Positions 45,002 through 53,623 of a stretch of DNA of 64,000 nucleotides are shown one piece after another; positions within the stretch are counted from its first letter, which is position 1, and every line of letters starts with the position of its first letter. The position numbers and the translations under genes were made by a program. Source of the stretch: DASRQK01 sp964436635 (GTDB lineage Bacteria > Bacteroidota > Bacteroidia > Sphingobacteriales > Sphingobacteriaceae); NCBI GenBank assembly GCA_964436635.1, contig CAYTDM010000006.1:1-64000 (forward strand). Direction: 5' to 3'. The notes beneath the pieces are model-generated. The model ran no database searches and was not told the DNA's origin. It was given only the letters and a program-made list of their open reading frames with translations.

Positions 45002-45517
45002 TTATGCTTTTTGCCTCAATTCCTCGATCAATTTGTCGACTTTCTCCTCAGTAAGGTTTTCATAGAATGTGTATTCTGGACCAATTTGTAACACCGGACC
45101 TCCACCACAAGCGGCTAAACATTCTACGCCTCTCCAACTAAACAATCCATCTGGAGTGACCTCTCCCTCCTGAATGCCTAATTTTTCTGTTAGGTGTTTC
45201 ATAATGCGCTCAGCACCTACTAAACAGCAAGGGCCTGTGCGACAAACCTCCAAGGCGTATTTACCTTGCGGGCGCAAAAAATACATGGTGTAAAAAGTGG
45301 CTACCTCATACACTTCGATCGGTTGAATCTGAAGGTAGGCTGCTACTTTATCCATCGCGGGAACACTTAACCAACCATACACCGCTTGCACTTCGTGCAA
45401 AATCGGCAATAAAGCAGATTTTTGGCGTCCTTCTGGATACCTCGCCACGATTTCTGCGAACTTATTTAACAGCTCAGCTGAAAAATCGACTTCTTCGTTA
45501 TACTTGACACTAAGCAT
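45002..45517 (-). CDS. nuoE: NADH-quinone oxidoreductase subunit E
   Basis: A 171-residue thioredoxin-fold subunit holding the 2Fe-2S cluster N1a. The four ligands lie in CRTGPC (about 92-97) and CLAAC (about 134-138). The N-terminal helical bundle (ALLPILHEVQAVYGWLS) is normal. Its start overlaps the end of nuoD by eight bases, so translation is coupled. Confidence 0.95.
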   Translation of the reverse strand: MLSVKYNEEVDFSAELLNKFAEIVARYPEGRQKSALLPILHEVQAVYGWLSVPAMDKVAAYLQIQPIEVYEVATFYTMYFLRPQGKYALEVCRTGPCCLVGAERIMKHLTEKLGIQEGEVTPDGLFSWRGVECLAACGGGPVLQIGPEYTFYENLTEEKVDKLIEELRQKA

Positions 45518-46745
45518 CTAATTCTCCTGCTATAATGTTTAAACTACTCATATTAATAATCGCATCCGATAACAACATGCCTGCTGACATTGGGGCAAAC
45601 ATCTGATAATTAATGAAGGATGGTCTTCTAAAATGCAAGCGATATGGAGCACGTCCACCATCACTGATTAAATAAAAGCCTAATTCCCCATTCGCACCTT
45701 CCACCGAATGATATACTTCATTTTTTGGAGGATTGATCTCGCCCATCACGATTTTAAAGTGATAAATTAATGCCTCCATGTTGTTATATACTTGCTCTTT
45801 TGGAGGTAAATAGAAATCTGGTACATCAGCATGAAAAATGCCTTTTGGCTCATTTGCTATTTTCTCCATGGCTTGCTTGATCAACTTCACGCTTTCCCAC
45901 ATCTCATTATTTCTCACCATGTAGCGATCATACACGTCTCCTCTTGTTCCCACAGCGACTTCAAAATCAAATTCATCGTAAGAACAATATGGTTCTACTG
46001 CACGCACGTCGTAATCCACCCCTGTTGAACGTAAGTTCGGCCCTGTCCAGCTGTAACTCATCGCCGTCTCCGGGCTTACAGCAGCGACTCCAGAAGTACG
46101 CTCTATAAAAATTCTATTTCTATCCAATAAGGTTTGGAATTCTGTTAAAATTGGAGGGAATTCAGTCAAAAATTGATTGATTTTTGCGATCGCAACATCA
46201 TTAAAATCCCTTTCAAAGCCACCGATTCTTCCTATATTAGTGGTCAGGCGCGCTCCGCAAATTTCTTCGAAAATCTCATAAATGAATTCACGCTTCACCA
46301 TCATTGGGATAAAACCCGCGAAGGTTCCCGTGTCCACCCCCAAAATCCCATTACATATAATGTGGTCGGCAATACGCGCTAATTCCATTACTACGATGCG
46401 CATGTATTGTACGCGCTTTGGAATTTCAACACCCAATAACTTTTCCACCGTCATGTGATAGCCCATGTTATTGATCGGCGCCGAACAATAATTTAAGCGA
46501 TCCGTTAAGGTAGTAAGTTGATAATATGCACGGTGTTCGGCTATTTTTTCAAATGCTCGGTGAATGTACCCAATCGTCGACACACCGCTTACGATGCGCT
46601 CTCCATCCATTTGGACCACATTTTGGAACACACCATGCGTCGCTGGGTGGGTAGGCCCAATATTTACCGTCATCAACTCATCCTGTGGGTCGTTATCTAC
46701 AAACACAGGTTGATTCGGGGATATTTTACTAATGTTCTCCTTCAT
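45510..46745 (-). CDS. nuoD: NADH-quinone oxidoreductase subunit D
   Basis: The 49-kDa-type subunit, at the quinone end of the hydrophilic arm; 411 aa. Hallmarks are MTVNIGPTHPATHGVFQ with the quinone-site histidines (about 25-41), IGYIHRAFEKIAEHR, and the C-terminal EGANGELGFYLISDGG and DAIINMSSLNIIAGELD. It is separate from nuoC, unlike the fused enterobacterial form. It overlaps nuoE at its 3' end. Confidence 0.97.
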   Translation of the reverse strand: MKENISKISPNQPVFVDNDPQDELMTVNIGPTHPATHGVFQNVVQMDGERIVSGVSTIGYIHRAFEKIAEHRAYYQLTTLTDRLNYCSAPINNMGYHMTVEKLLGVEIPKRVQYMRIVVMELARIADHIICNGILGVDTGTFAGFIPMMVKREFIYEIFEEICGARLTTNIGRIGGFERDFNDVAIAKINQFLTEFPPILTEFQTLLDRNRIFIERTSGVAAVSPETAMSYSWTGPNLRSTGVDYDVRAVEPYCSYDEFDFEVAVGTRGDVYDRYMVRNNEMWESVKLIKQAMEKIANEPKGIFHADVPDFYLPPKEQVYNNMEALIYHFKIVMGEINPPKNEVYHSVEGANGELGFYLISDGGRAPYRLHFRRPSFINYQMFAPMSAGMLLSDAIINMSSLNIIAGELDA

Positions 46746-46755
46746 TTTCGTTTTA

Positions 46756-47259
46756 TTACCTTCCGAAGAAATAATCTTTTTTATCCACGCGGTTCGGATC
46801 TTCCAATGGGAATTCTTTTCTCATTGGGAAAGCCTCCATATCGTCCACATTCAATATTCTTCTTAAATCCGGGTGGCCGGTAAAGCGAACCCCATAAAAG
46901 TCGTAGGTTTCCCTTTCCATCCAATTTGCTCCATCCCAAAGCGCTGTAGCACTCGCAATAGTCGGTTGTTTTCCGTCTAAAAACGATTTAACACGAATCC
47001 GTACACGGTTCGTCCAGCTATGCAAATGATAGACTACGCAAAATGGTCGATCCATTTCAGGATAATGCACCGCAGTAATATCAGTCAAAAAACCAAAAGA
47101 TAAAGCCGGGTCTTCTTTTAAAAAGCCTAATACGGTTAGAATATCTTCTGGTTTAACCTGAATGGTTAAAAGTCCGTGCGGTTCCCCTTCAATTTTAACT
47201 TGCTCCGCAAATTTAGATTGAAGACTTGCTACGATGGTTGTATTCTCAAGTTTATCCAT
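46756..47259 (-). CDS. nuoC: NADH-quinone oxidoreductase subunit C
   Basis: The 30-kDa-type subunit, 167 aa. The family signature is ETYDFYGVRFTGHPDLRRIL (about 114-133), followed by PMRKEFPLEDPNR. The start overlaps the nuoB stop by eight bases (ATGGATAA). It lies ten bases upstream of nuoD. Confidence 0.96.
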   Translation of the reverse strand: MDKLENTTIVASLQSKFAEQVKIEGEPHGLLTIQVKPEDILTVLGFLKEDPALSFGFLTDITAVHYPEMDRPFCVVYHLHSWTNRVRIRVKSFLDGKQPTIASATALWDGANWMERETYDFYGVRFTGHPDLRRILNVDDMEAFPMRKEFPLEDPNRVDKKDYFFGR

Positions 47260-47803
47260 TGAAATGAAATCCGTATTTTTCTAACAACGCTTGGTATTCT
47301 GGCGTTTGTCTTCTGTTTAATGATTCGTTCTTCACAATATCTTGCAGGCGCATCACCCCATCTAAAATCGCTTCAGGACGAGGAGGGCAGCCTGGAACAT
47401 ACACATCTACTGGTATAATTTCATCAATCCCTTGCAACACGGAATACGTATCAAAGATTCCTCCACTGGACGCACAAGCTCCCACAGCGATGACCCAACG
47501 AGGTTCTGCCATTTGGGAATAAACTTGTCGAACGACTGGAGCCATTTTCTTTGCGATCGTTCCCATGACCATCATCATGTCAGCTTGACGAGGAGAAAAA
47601 CTATTTCTTTCCATGCCAAATCGACCTGCATCATAAGTTGCGGCCATCGTTGCCATAAATTCAATACCACAACAAGAAGTAGCAAAAGGCAAAGGCCACA
47701 ACGAATTTGCGCGGGCTAAACCAATTACTTCATCCAACTTTGTGGCAAAAAAACCTGCTCCTTCTACACCTTGTGGCGCTGGAGCAATTGTGATTTCACT
47801 CAT
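47252..47803 (-). CDS. nuoB: NADH-quinone oxidoreductase subunit B
   Basis: Carries the terminal cluster N2 that reduces quinone. The 183-residue protein has the adjacent cysteines in ATSCCGIEFMA (about 42-52), VGACASSGG and YVPGCPPRPEAILDG. It is separated from nuoA by 111 bases that contain a -7 box and a terminator-like hairpin, so it may be expressed partly on its own. Confidence 0.97.
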   Translation of the reverse strand: MSEITIAPAPQGVEGAGFFATKLDEVIGLARANSLWPLPFATSCCGIEFMATMAATYDAGRFGMERNSFSPRQADMMMVMGTIAKKMAPVVRQVYSQMAEPRWVIAVGACASSGGIFDTYSVLQGIDEIIPVDVYVPGCPPRPEAILDGVMRLQDIVKNESLNRRQTPEYQALLEKYGFHFNG

Positions 47804-47826
47804 GATAGATCTATTTTCAACAAAAA

Positions 47827-47854
47827 ACTCATCCTTAACCTAATAAAGATGAGT
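47827..47854 (-). terminator. Terminator-like hairpin in the nuoA-nuoB gap
   Basis: On the minus strand ACTCATC and GATGAGT pair across a 14-base loop and are followed at once by TTTTTTG. It sits between nuoA and nuoB, within a 14-gene operon, so it should be partial or regulated. A TAAATTTG box (47863 to 47856) lies just before it. Confidence 0.5.
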
Positions 47855-47899
47855 ACAAATTTACAATATTCAAGCGCTTTACGTCTTTAGTCTGTATAT

Positions 47900-47914
47900 T
47901 TAGAATGATTCTAA
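47900..47914. repeat. 15-bp inverted repeat directly after nuoA
   Basis: TTAGAAT-G-ATTCTAA (plus strand), a perfect 7-1-7 palindrome touching the nuoA stop codon. The one-base centre argues against an RNA hairpin and for a protein-binding site. Confidence 0.5.
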
Positions 47915-48298
47915 TTACTCATCCCAGTTTAATGCTTTCTTCTTGATCACATAAATAAATCCAAGAAGCAAGATTCCCATAAATACAAACATTTGAAGCA
48001 ATCCTTCCATTCCAAATTCGCGGAAATTCACGGCCCAAGGGTACATAAACACGACTTCGATATCGAAAATCACAAATAATATTGCGACCAGGAAATATTT
48101 AATGGAAAAAGGTTGACGTGCATTTCCGATGACCTCTACTCCGGATTCAAAAGATCCTAACTTCGTTTCAGTTTTGACTTTTGGTCCGATAAAGTGCGTT
48201 AACACAATGGTTCCCACACCAAAGGCAATGGCCAATCCAATTTGAAACAAAATTGGAATATAGTCGATCGGCATGCTACTTGCTACTTCTTCTGTCAT
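47915..48298 (-). CDS. nuoA: NADH-quinone oxidoreductase subunit A
   Basis: A 127-residue, three-helix membrane subunit (ND3 homologue) and first gene of the nuo operon. The loop FESGVEVIGNARQPFSIKYFLVAILFVIFDIEVVFMYPWA (about 50-89) includes the conserved FDIE glutamate. Its promoter (48321-48350) lies close upstream. Confidence 0.96.
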   Translation of the reverse strand: MTEEVASSMPIDYIPILFQIGLAIAFGVGTIVLTHFIGPKVKTETKLGSFESGVEVIGNARQPFSIKYFLVAILFVIFDIEVVFMYPWAVNFREFGMEGLLQMFVFMGILLLGFIYVIKKKALNWDE

Positions 48299-48320
48299 CT
48301 CTTATTGATTTTAATTATTA

Positions 48321-48350
48321 CAAATCTAAGGATTTTGGGAAATAAAACAA
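48321..48350 (-). promoter_or_regulatory. Promoter of the nuo operon
   Basis: On the minus strand TTG (48350-48348), exactly 19 bases, then TAGATTTG (48328-48321). This is a full consensus match; the predicted start lies about 18 bases before the nuoA ATG. Confidence 0.65.
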
Positions 48351-48367
48351 CATTTTATACAAAAAGA

Positions 48368-48397
48368 AAAGGTGGCAACTGAAAAGTTACCACCTTT
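48368..48397 (-). terminator. Intrinsic terminator of the tonB-TPR operon
   Basis: Stem AAAGGTGG...AACT / AGTT...CCACCTTT with one mismatch and a tetraloop, followed on the minus strand by TTCTTTTTG. It lies after the TPR gene and before the nuo promoter, isolating the two operons. Confidence 0.85.
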
Positions 48398-48443
48398 AAC
48401 TCTATAATTTTGAACCCGTTTTAAAAGATTCTACTTGTTTCGA

Positions 48444-50171
48444 TTAACGACTTGAAGCATTGTAAGCGATCACTTGCTCGATGTATGCTAATACTTGTTG
48501 TGCATATTCGTTTGCAGGATCTAACTTCATGGTTTCAGTCAATAACTCTTTGGCCTTTTCAAAGTTCTCAACTTGAACAAATTGATACGCCATCGTGTTA
48601 TAAATCTCGATTAAAGCAGCTTTGTTTTTCTCTATTTCTTCAGGACCTTTGCTTTTTACAATTTCAATGTATTTTTCGTAATGAGCTGTAGCGTATCCTT
48701 TAAAGTTATCCGCTTCCTCTTTTAAAGACAAGTTACGAGCACGGTATAAGTAAGGATCTAACAAATCTGGTGCTTTTTCAATCACATACTCAAATGCTTT
48801 GTCCGCTTTTTCTAAAAGTACTAAGTCTTTTGGCTCGCCTTTGTTTACGTTATTTGCGTTCGCAAAGTAAGACGCTAATCCAAAATAATACGTATCAGTT
48901 ACTTGGTTTCTTGAACCTTCAGTACCAGAAGAAATTTCAAATACTTTCGCAGATTCCAAGAATTTATTTGCCGCTAAAAATTCACGACCGGTAACGTTCA
49001 AATCGTCCGCACTGGTAGAATCCACTTCTACTGCTTTACGAATGTTTGCAATACCGCTATCGAATGCAGCAGTATTTGTGGTAGCCGTAGTGGTTGAGTT
49101 TTTCAGTTTAGCTAAACCTAAGTACAAGTAATCCCTAGAAATTACACGCTCAGCTTCCATGCGAGACATCATTTTTGTCAATGCATCTTCAGCTTGTTGG
49201 TAGTCTTTCTTGTGGTATGAAGCGTGCCCTAAATAACGTAAGATTTTTGGATTGATATCTTCATACTGAGACAATTCTTGTGCTTGCTTCATTAACTCAT
49301 CGTAATCACGAGCAAATACTAAGAAGTCAGCATAACGAATTCTAGATTCTACTGAATAATCAGTTAAATCCATGTATTGTTTGTAATACTTCACAGCGGT
49401 TTCATTGCGCTCACGATATACAGTGGTATCGGTAGCGAAAAAAGCCCAAGCATTATATGTTTCTGCTAATTCGCGGTATGTTGGTGCATAATTAGGTTTC
49501 TTAGCAATAATCGCCTCGAAATCTGTAATCGCTTCATTCCAAGCTCTTGATCCACGGATAATCACCGCCATTTGAACTTCAGCACGTGTTAAATTCGGAT
49601 TTAAAGCAATCGCATCGCGGTAGCTTGAGTAAGCAGGGCTACGTTGATCTGTTCCAAAATAAGCATCTCCTAATGCTAAGTGAATCAAAGGATCTGGTTT
49701 TTTACCCGCACGTTGTAATGATTGAGTTAAATACTGCATTGCACGACCATAATCAGGCTCAGGTGCATCCACATAAGCACGACCGATTTGGTACAACTCT
49801 ACGTAATCTTTCTTTTTTACTTTAGCTGCAACATCTGTAAAATATTTTTCAGCTGCTGATTGGTTTCCAGAAAATAATTCTACGATCCCCAAACCAACGG
49901 CATTTAATTGATTTTTTGCATCCGCTACCTGGCCTTTTTCAAAAACCATTTTTGCAGAGTCCAAATAATCATTTTTCAGGTAAATCTGACCAAGATAGAA
50001 ATAGTTTTCTCCCTTCTTGGGCTGCTTCTGAATCAAATTTTCAAGTATACCTTTCGCTCTGGAATACTGCTCCTCGTCAATAGCCTTTCTTGCATCATCT
50101 AGACTTTGTGCTTTTAAGCCAGTCAACATGAAAACAATGGAAGCTCCCAGCAAAATTGCTTTTTTCATCAT
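48444..50171 (-). CDS. Exported tetratricopeptide-repeat protein of the TonB operon
   Basis: A 575-residue periplasmic TPR protein. It has a signal peptide (1-22, GLKAQ), then many TPR-like helix pairs (for example KGENYFYLGQIYLKNDYLDSAKMVFEKG near 53-80 and PLIHLALGDAYFGTDQRSPAYSSYRDAIALNPN near 160). TPR units repeat to the C-terminus. It closes an operon conserved in Bacteroidota (exbB-exbD-exbD-tonB-small membrane protein-PstS-like-TPR). A scaffold role for the energy-transduction complex is inferred. It starts 65 bases after the PstS-like gene and ends at a strong terminator. Confidence 0.85.
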   Translation of the reverse strand: MMKKAILLGASIVFMLTGLKAQSLDDARKAIDEEQYSRAKGILENLIQKQPKKGENYFYLGQIYLKNDYLDSAKMVFEKGQVADAKNQLNAVGLGIVELFSGNQSAAEKYFTDVAAKVKKKDYVELYQIGRAYVDAPEPDYGRAMQYLTQSLQRAGKKPDPLIHLALGDAYFGTDQRSPAYSSYRDAIALNPNLTRAEVQMAVIIRGSRAWNEAITDFEAIIAKKPNYAPTYRELAETYNAWAFFATDTTVYRERNETAVKYYKQYMDLTDYSVESRIRYADFLVFARDYDELMKQAQELSQYEDINPKILRYLGHASYHKKDYQQAEDALTKMMSRMEAERVISRDYLYLGLAKLKNSTTTATTNTAAFDSGIANIRKAVEVDSTSADDLNVTGREFLAANKFLESAKVFEISSGTEGSRNQVTDTYYFGLASYFANANNVNKGEPKDLVLLEKADKAFEYVIEKAPDLLDPYLYRARNLSLKEEADNFKGYATAHYEKYIEIVKSKGPEEIEKNKAALIEIYNTMAYQFVQVENFEKAKELLTETMKLDPANEYAQQVLAYIEQVIAYNASSR

Positions 50172-50236
50172 TTCAAATTAATTTATTGTTTCAACTATTT
50201 ACTATATTTCTATCTTAATCGAATGCCCACACCAAA

Positions 50237-51148
50237 TTAAAATTTCTTACGAATAATAATTTGCCTTGGAGACAAACTATCTGGCATTAGGCCAGACTTT
50301 AAAACAATGCGTTGGCCGCGTTCGCCATATAGAAATGCTGCAAAACCCATGCCCAAACCATATCTTGGTTCAGCATTTAACAGGTAAACAGGTCTTTCTA
50401 ACGCATAAAGATCTAACGCCAAGTTACTCTGGGAAGGCAGATAAAAGTCATCATCGCCTAAATTCCCTGGTAAATTTTTCAGCAACATGGTGCGTATCGT
50501 AGGCAAATATTTCCTACTTGCTGAATCCGGCTTTAACATCCAGTTTAATCCTATCACACCGACTGTTCCTGGATGGTCATGCACATAGGCGATGACCTCA
50601 CTATGCGAAGACAAAGCAAATACTTTATCTTCAGGAAATTGATCTATGCCAGCCAACTCCTTCAAATAACGTACTGTACCGGAATTTGGATTGTCAAAGA
50701 TCAACGTTCTACCGTTTCCTTCTCCCCTTAGTGTACTCAACACTTCCTCTAAAGTTATGGTAGAATCTCCTTTTGATGCGTTCGTTACAAAGGTAACGGC
50801 ATCGGTGGCAAACTGAGATATTCTCGGTTTAAACCCTCTTTTTTCAAAGAACTTAAGTTCTTCTGGACGAAGCAATCTTGTTAAAATCGCTACCTCAGCT
50901 GAGTCATTAATTAAATCATTAACAACTCCATTTTCTGGCTTTATCACCAATTCAATCTCTGCATTTTTATAAGAATGCAGAAATACTTCCACTTGTTCTT
51001 TTACGATTGGTTCAAGGCTTTCATCCACCAAGACTTTTATCTTCCCTGTCAATATGGACTGTTTTTCCTTAGTGGGAGCGTCCTGACAGCTTGATAAACA
51101 AAGCAATCCGGCAATAACCAAAGGCAATAATAAAAAAAATTTTCTCAT
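50237..51148 (-). CDS. PstS-like substrate-binding lipoprotein
   Basis: A periplasmic-binding-protein fold of the phosphate-binding (PstS) superfamily, about 303 aa. The lipoprotein signal ends LLCLSSC. KIKVLVDESLEPIVKEQVEVF, AILTRLLRPEEL and the conserved ligand stretch IFDNPNSGTVRYLKELAG follow. No pst permease genes are nearby; instead it sits in the TonB operon, so it probably serves that system rather than ABC import. The open frame extends to 51196, overlapping the upstream gene by 16 bases. The ATG at 51148 is chosen because it begins a proper lipoprotein signal. Confidence 0.82.
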   Translation of the reverse strand: MRKFFLLLPLVIAGLLCLSSCQDAPTKEKQSILTGKIKVLVDESLEPIVKEQVEVFLHSYKNAEIELVIKPENGVVNDLINDSAEVAILTRLLRPEELKFFEKRGFKPRISQFATDAVTFVTNASKGDSTITLEEVLSTLRGEGNGRTLIFDNPNSGTVRYLKELAGIDQFPEDKVFALSSHSEVIAYVHDHPGTVGVIGLNWMLKPDSASRKYLPTIRTMLLKNLPGNLGDDDFYLPSQSNLALDLYALERPVYLLNAEPRYGLGMGFAAFLYGERGQRIVLKSGLMPDSLSPRQIIIRKKF

Positions 51149-51180
51149 GATAGAAAAATCATTCGCTTTTATTTTAAACT

Positions 51181-51411
51181 TTATCGGTTCTGCCAAAGTC
51201 GAACAAAACGGAAAAACGAATAAACGATTAATAATGCGCCGAACATCACTCGATACGTATTATCAATTTCTAACGGAATATCTTCCCAAAAAATGATCAG
51301 TACGCCTAACACGAAATAGAAGGCGAACATGAATAGCCCTAAAATGGACAGAAATCGTCGGGTGGACGATTTCTGTCTATTTGAAAATGACATTTTCTCT
51401 TTTGAATCCAT
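51181..51411 (-). CDS. Small two-helix membrane protein of the TonB operon
   Basis: A 76-residue protein with a charged N-terminus and two transmembrane helices (about 20-43 and 53-69). A loop with EDIPLEIDNTYR lies between. I recognise no named domain. It lies four bases after tonB and before the PstS-like gene, the same place as in related operons, so a role in assembling or tuning the TonB complex is likely but inferred. Confidence 0.75.
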   Translation of the reverse strand: MDSKEKMSFSNRQKSSTRRFLSILGLFMFAFYFVLGVLIIFWEDIPLEIDNTYRVMFGALLIVYSFFRFVRLWQNR

Positions 51412-51415
51412 TCGA

Positions 51416-52255
51416 TTATGATTGGGTATTCAAACGAAGCGGTAATGTGTATTGTACTCTTACCGGACGACCGTTCTGAACACCTGGTTGCCATTTTTTC
51501 GCTGTTCTTAATAAGCGAACTAATTCTTCACCAGTTCCAAATTTCAAATCCCTACGGATTACTAAATCTGTCAAAGATCCGTCTTTCTCAATAACGAAAG
51601 ACACTTCAATTAATCCAACTACCCCAGCGTCAATCGCTGCTTGTGGGTAATTATAGTTTTTACCAATCCAAGCACGGAATGCATCAATGCTACCTTCAGC
51701 TGGTTTTGGTGGAATCTCAACTGCTTGGAAATCCAACACCCCGTCAGAAGGGGCTTCAGTAACTTCCGCATCTAATTTACCTTCCCCTACAGGAAGATCG
51801 ATACGTAATGCAGCATTTGGATCCCCTGCAATCGTTTTAGATCCTGGATCTGCTAATTTTAACATTTCCACGGTTGGTGGCTCTTCGTCTTGTACCAATT
51901 CAGCCGGTACAACCGCCATCTCTGGCATACGAACTTGATCCGTTCTTGGTGGAGGTGGCTCAACTGGAGGAGGAACTTGTTCCTCTTCTTCATCTACCGG
52001 AGGAGGTTCAGTCAGCGTAACTTCATGTTCAACGAAGAGCTCCTCAACTTCCTCTTTGGTATCCAATCCTAACCATTTAGGAATACTTGGAGCTACCAAC
52101 AAAAGGAGGAATGCTGCTGTAGCAACTACCAACCCAGTGTTGGTCGCTTTAGGAGCAAGTTTACGAAGTACGTATGCACCGTATTGTTTATTACGGCCTT
52201 CGAAAACAACCTCCATCCACTCCTTCTTAAAAATATCTAATTTCGGTCCTATCAT
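51416..52255 (-). CDS. tonB: TonB energy transducer
   Basis: Links the proton-driven ExbB-ExbD motor to outer-membrane TonB-dependent receptors. The 279-residue protein has an N-terminal cytoplasmic segment (EWMEVVFEGRNKQYGAYVLRK, typical of Bacteroidota TonB) and one membrane helix (about 40-58). A Pro/Glu-rich periplasmic spacer with runs such as PPPVEPPPPRTD follows. The C-terminal TonB domain (about 195-279) contains NYPQAAIDAGVVGLIEVSFVIEKDGSL and WQPGVQNGRPVRVQYTLPL. It lies 30 bases after the second exbD. Confidence 0.94.
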   Translation of the reverse strand: MIGPKLDIFKKEWMEVVFEGRNKQYGAYVLRKLAPKATNTGLVVATAAFLLLLVAPSIPKWLGLDTKEEVEELFVEHEVTLTEPPPVDEEEEQVPPPVEPPPPRTDQVRMPEMAVVPAELVQDEEPPTVEMLKLADPGSKTIAGDPNAALRIDLPVGEGKLDAEVTEAPSDGVLDFQAVEIPPKPAEGSIDAFRAWIGKNYNYPQAAIDAGVVGLIEVSFVIEKDGSLTDLVIRRDLKFGTGEELVRLLRTAKKWQPGVQNGRPVRVQYTLPLRLNTQS

Positions 52256-52285
52256 TGTTTTTAATTTTTATGTTGGAGCCCCTAT

Positions 52286-52834
52286 TTAATTACTTAATAA
52301 GTTATGTTCTCTCAAGAACGCATTTTCGATCTCCAAGATGGTACCCAAAGAATACTTTTGAGCGTCTACAATCTTTAATTCATCCAAGATGTCTACCAAG
52401 TTTTTGTGGGTAGCATCATCACTTGGACGAACCACTAAGATTAAGTCTTCGCCAGTTCTTTGTGGAACTTCCACTAACTTGCGCATCAAAACTTTACGTA
52501 TCCCTTCTGCTCCATAATCCACAGTTTCTGGTCCTTCAATCGGATTATCAAATAAACCAGAGTACCATACAATTTTGTTATTACCAGCCAATAGGATGGT
52601 AGTCGTACGGTCATCAGCTACTTCTAGCCTATCCTCTAAATTTTCTTCGTTTTTGTCCGGAACCGTTACGTCCATGGCATTTGGCTTATTCAAAGAGGTG
52701 GTTAACATAAAGAAAGTAATTAATAAGAACGCTAAGTCAACCATTGCGGTTAAGTCTACGCGACCTCCTTGTTTTTTACTTCTAACTTTACCGCCCTTTT
52801 TGCCTCCGCCACTATCCTGATTTAATTCAGCCAT
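52286..52834 (-). CDS. exbD: ExbD/TolR family protein (second copy)
   Basis: Proton-channel subunit of the TonB motor, 182 aa. It has a basic N-terminus (Gly/Lys-rich) and one membrane helix VDLTAMVDLAFLLITFFMLTTSL (about 27-49) with the essential aspartate in MVDLAF. The periplasmic domain is about 60-180. The sequence differs clearly from the first ExbD, so the pair is an old duplication rather than a recent one. It lies between the first exbD and tonB. Confidence 0.93.
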   Translation of the reverse strand: MAELNQDSGGGKKGGKVRSKKQGGRVDLTAMVDLAFLLITFFMLTTSLNKPNAMDVTVPDKNEENLEDRLEVADDRTTTILLAGNNKIVWYSGLFDNPIEGPETVDYGAEGIRKVLMRKLVEVPQRTGEDLILVVRPSDDATHKNLVDILDELKIVDAQKYSLGTILEIENAFLREHNLLSN

Positions 52835-52874
52835 ATTTTATGCTTTTATAATTAACATATAATTATCTCGTTCC

Positions 52875-53525
52875 TTATTCCTGCTCTTCGCCAGAAACAC
52901 CTTCGACTCCAGCTTTAAGTTTGGTAATCAAACTAAAACGATTCAAGTTCTGAGCTTGCAAGATATTAATCACTTTCTTAATATCTGGATACTTTTCATT
53001 TGCATCCCCTTTAATCGAAACGCGCATTTGCTCGTTATATAAAGCTGCAGTTGCAGTACGTGCTGAGTGAATCCAATGGTACATTTCGTTCGATAAGTTC
53101 GTGGTGGTATCGTTCGGAATACCTGGCTGTAAACCTGGTTTAGACCGTTGCTCCATGTCCATCGCGATTAACTGCTTTAAGTTACCCATTGGAACGCCGA
53201 ACTCTTCCATCAAAGAAAATCTTACTTTTTCTTCTTGAGAGAACGTGATATTATATTTTTCGCCCATCGTCTCCAACATTTTGGTGCGGATCTGAGGACC
53301 TTTTACTCCAAAAAACAATTTACCACCATCCCCTACAGTAACCATTCCCAGTTTATCATCAGGAATTTTAACTTGCGTTACTGAAGCAGGAGTATCTACT
53401 GCCAAAGCTTCTGGTTGACGAGCCGTAGCGGTCAAAACGAAGAAGGTTAGTAGAAGGAATGACACGTCGCACATGGCCGTCATGTCAATCGTGGTACTTG
53501 CTCTTTTTACTTTTGCCTTAGCCAT
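52875..53525 (-). CDS. exbD: ExbD/TolR family protein (first copy)
   Basis: Proton-channel subunit of the TonB motor, 216 aa. The membrane helix is IDMTAMCDVSFLLLTFFVLTAT (about 13-34) with the essential aspartate in MCDVSF. The periplasmic domain is larger than in the second copy and carries a long insert (MGEKYNITFSQEEKVRFSL). It is separated from exbB by 98 bases containing a strong hairpin. The two ExbD types probably form a heterodimer, as the motor holds an ExbD pair; that is inference. Confidence 0.92.
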   Translation of the reverse strand: MAKAKVKRASTTIDMTAMCDVSFLLLTFFVLTATARQPEALAVDTPASVTQVKIPDDKLGMVTVGDGGKLFFGVKGPQIRTKMLETMGEKYNITFSQEEKVRFSLMEEFGVPMGNLKQLIAMDMEQRSKPGLQPGIPNDTTTNLSNEMYHWIHSARTATAALYNEQMRVSIKGDANEKYPDIKKVINILQAQNLNRFSLITKLKAGVEGVSGEEQE

Positions 53526-53573
53526 AACTACACTATTTTAAAGATTTTTAAATTCAATCCACTAATAAGATGC

Positions 53574-53613
53574 AATATTGCCGGGGATTCCATAAATCTT
53601 TTCCGGCAATATT
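53574..53613 (-). other. Hairpin between exbB and exbD
   Basis: An 11-bp perfect stem AATATTGCCGG / CCGGCAATATT with an 18-base loop in the exbB-exbD gap. There is no T-run after it, so it is not a classic terminator. It could protect or process the exbB message and so raise ExbB over ExbD. Confidence 0.6.
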
Positions 53614-53623
53614 CAATTATTTC

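Noticed and set aside
46518..46883. 121-codon plus-strand frame across nuoC/nuoD
   Set aside because: It is antisense to two certain nuo genes and lacks any family signature.
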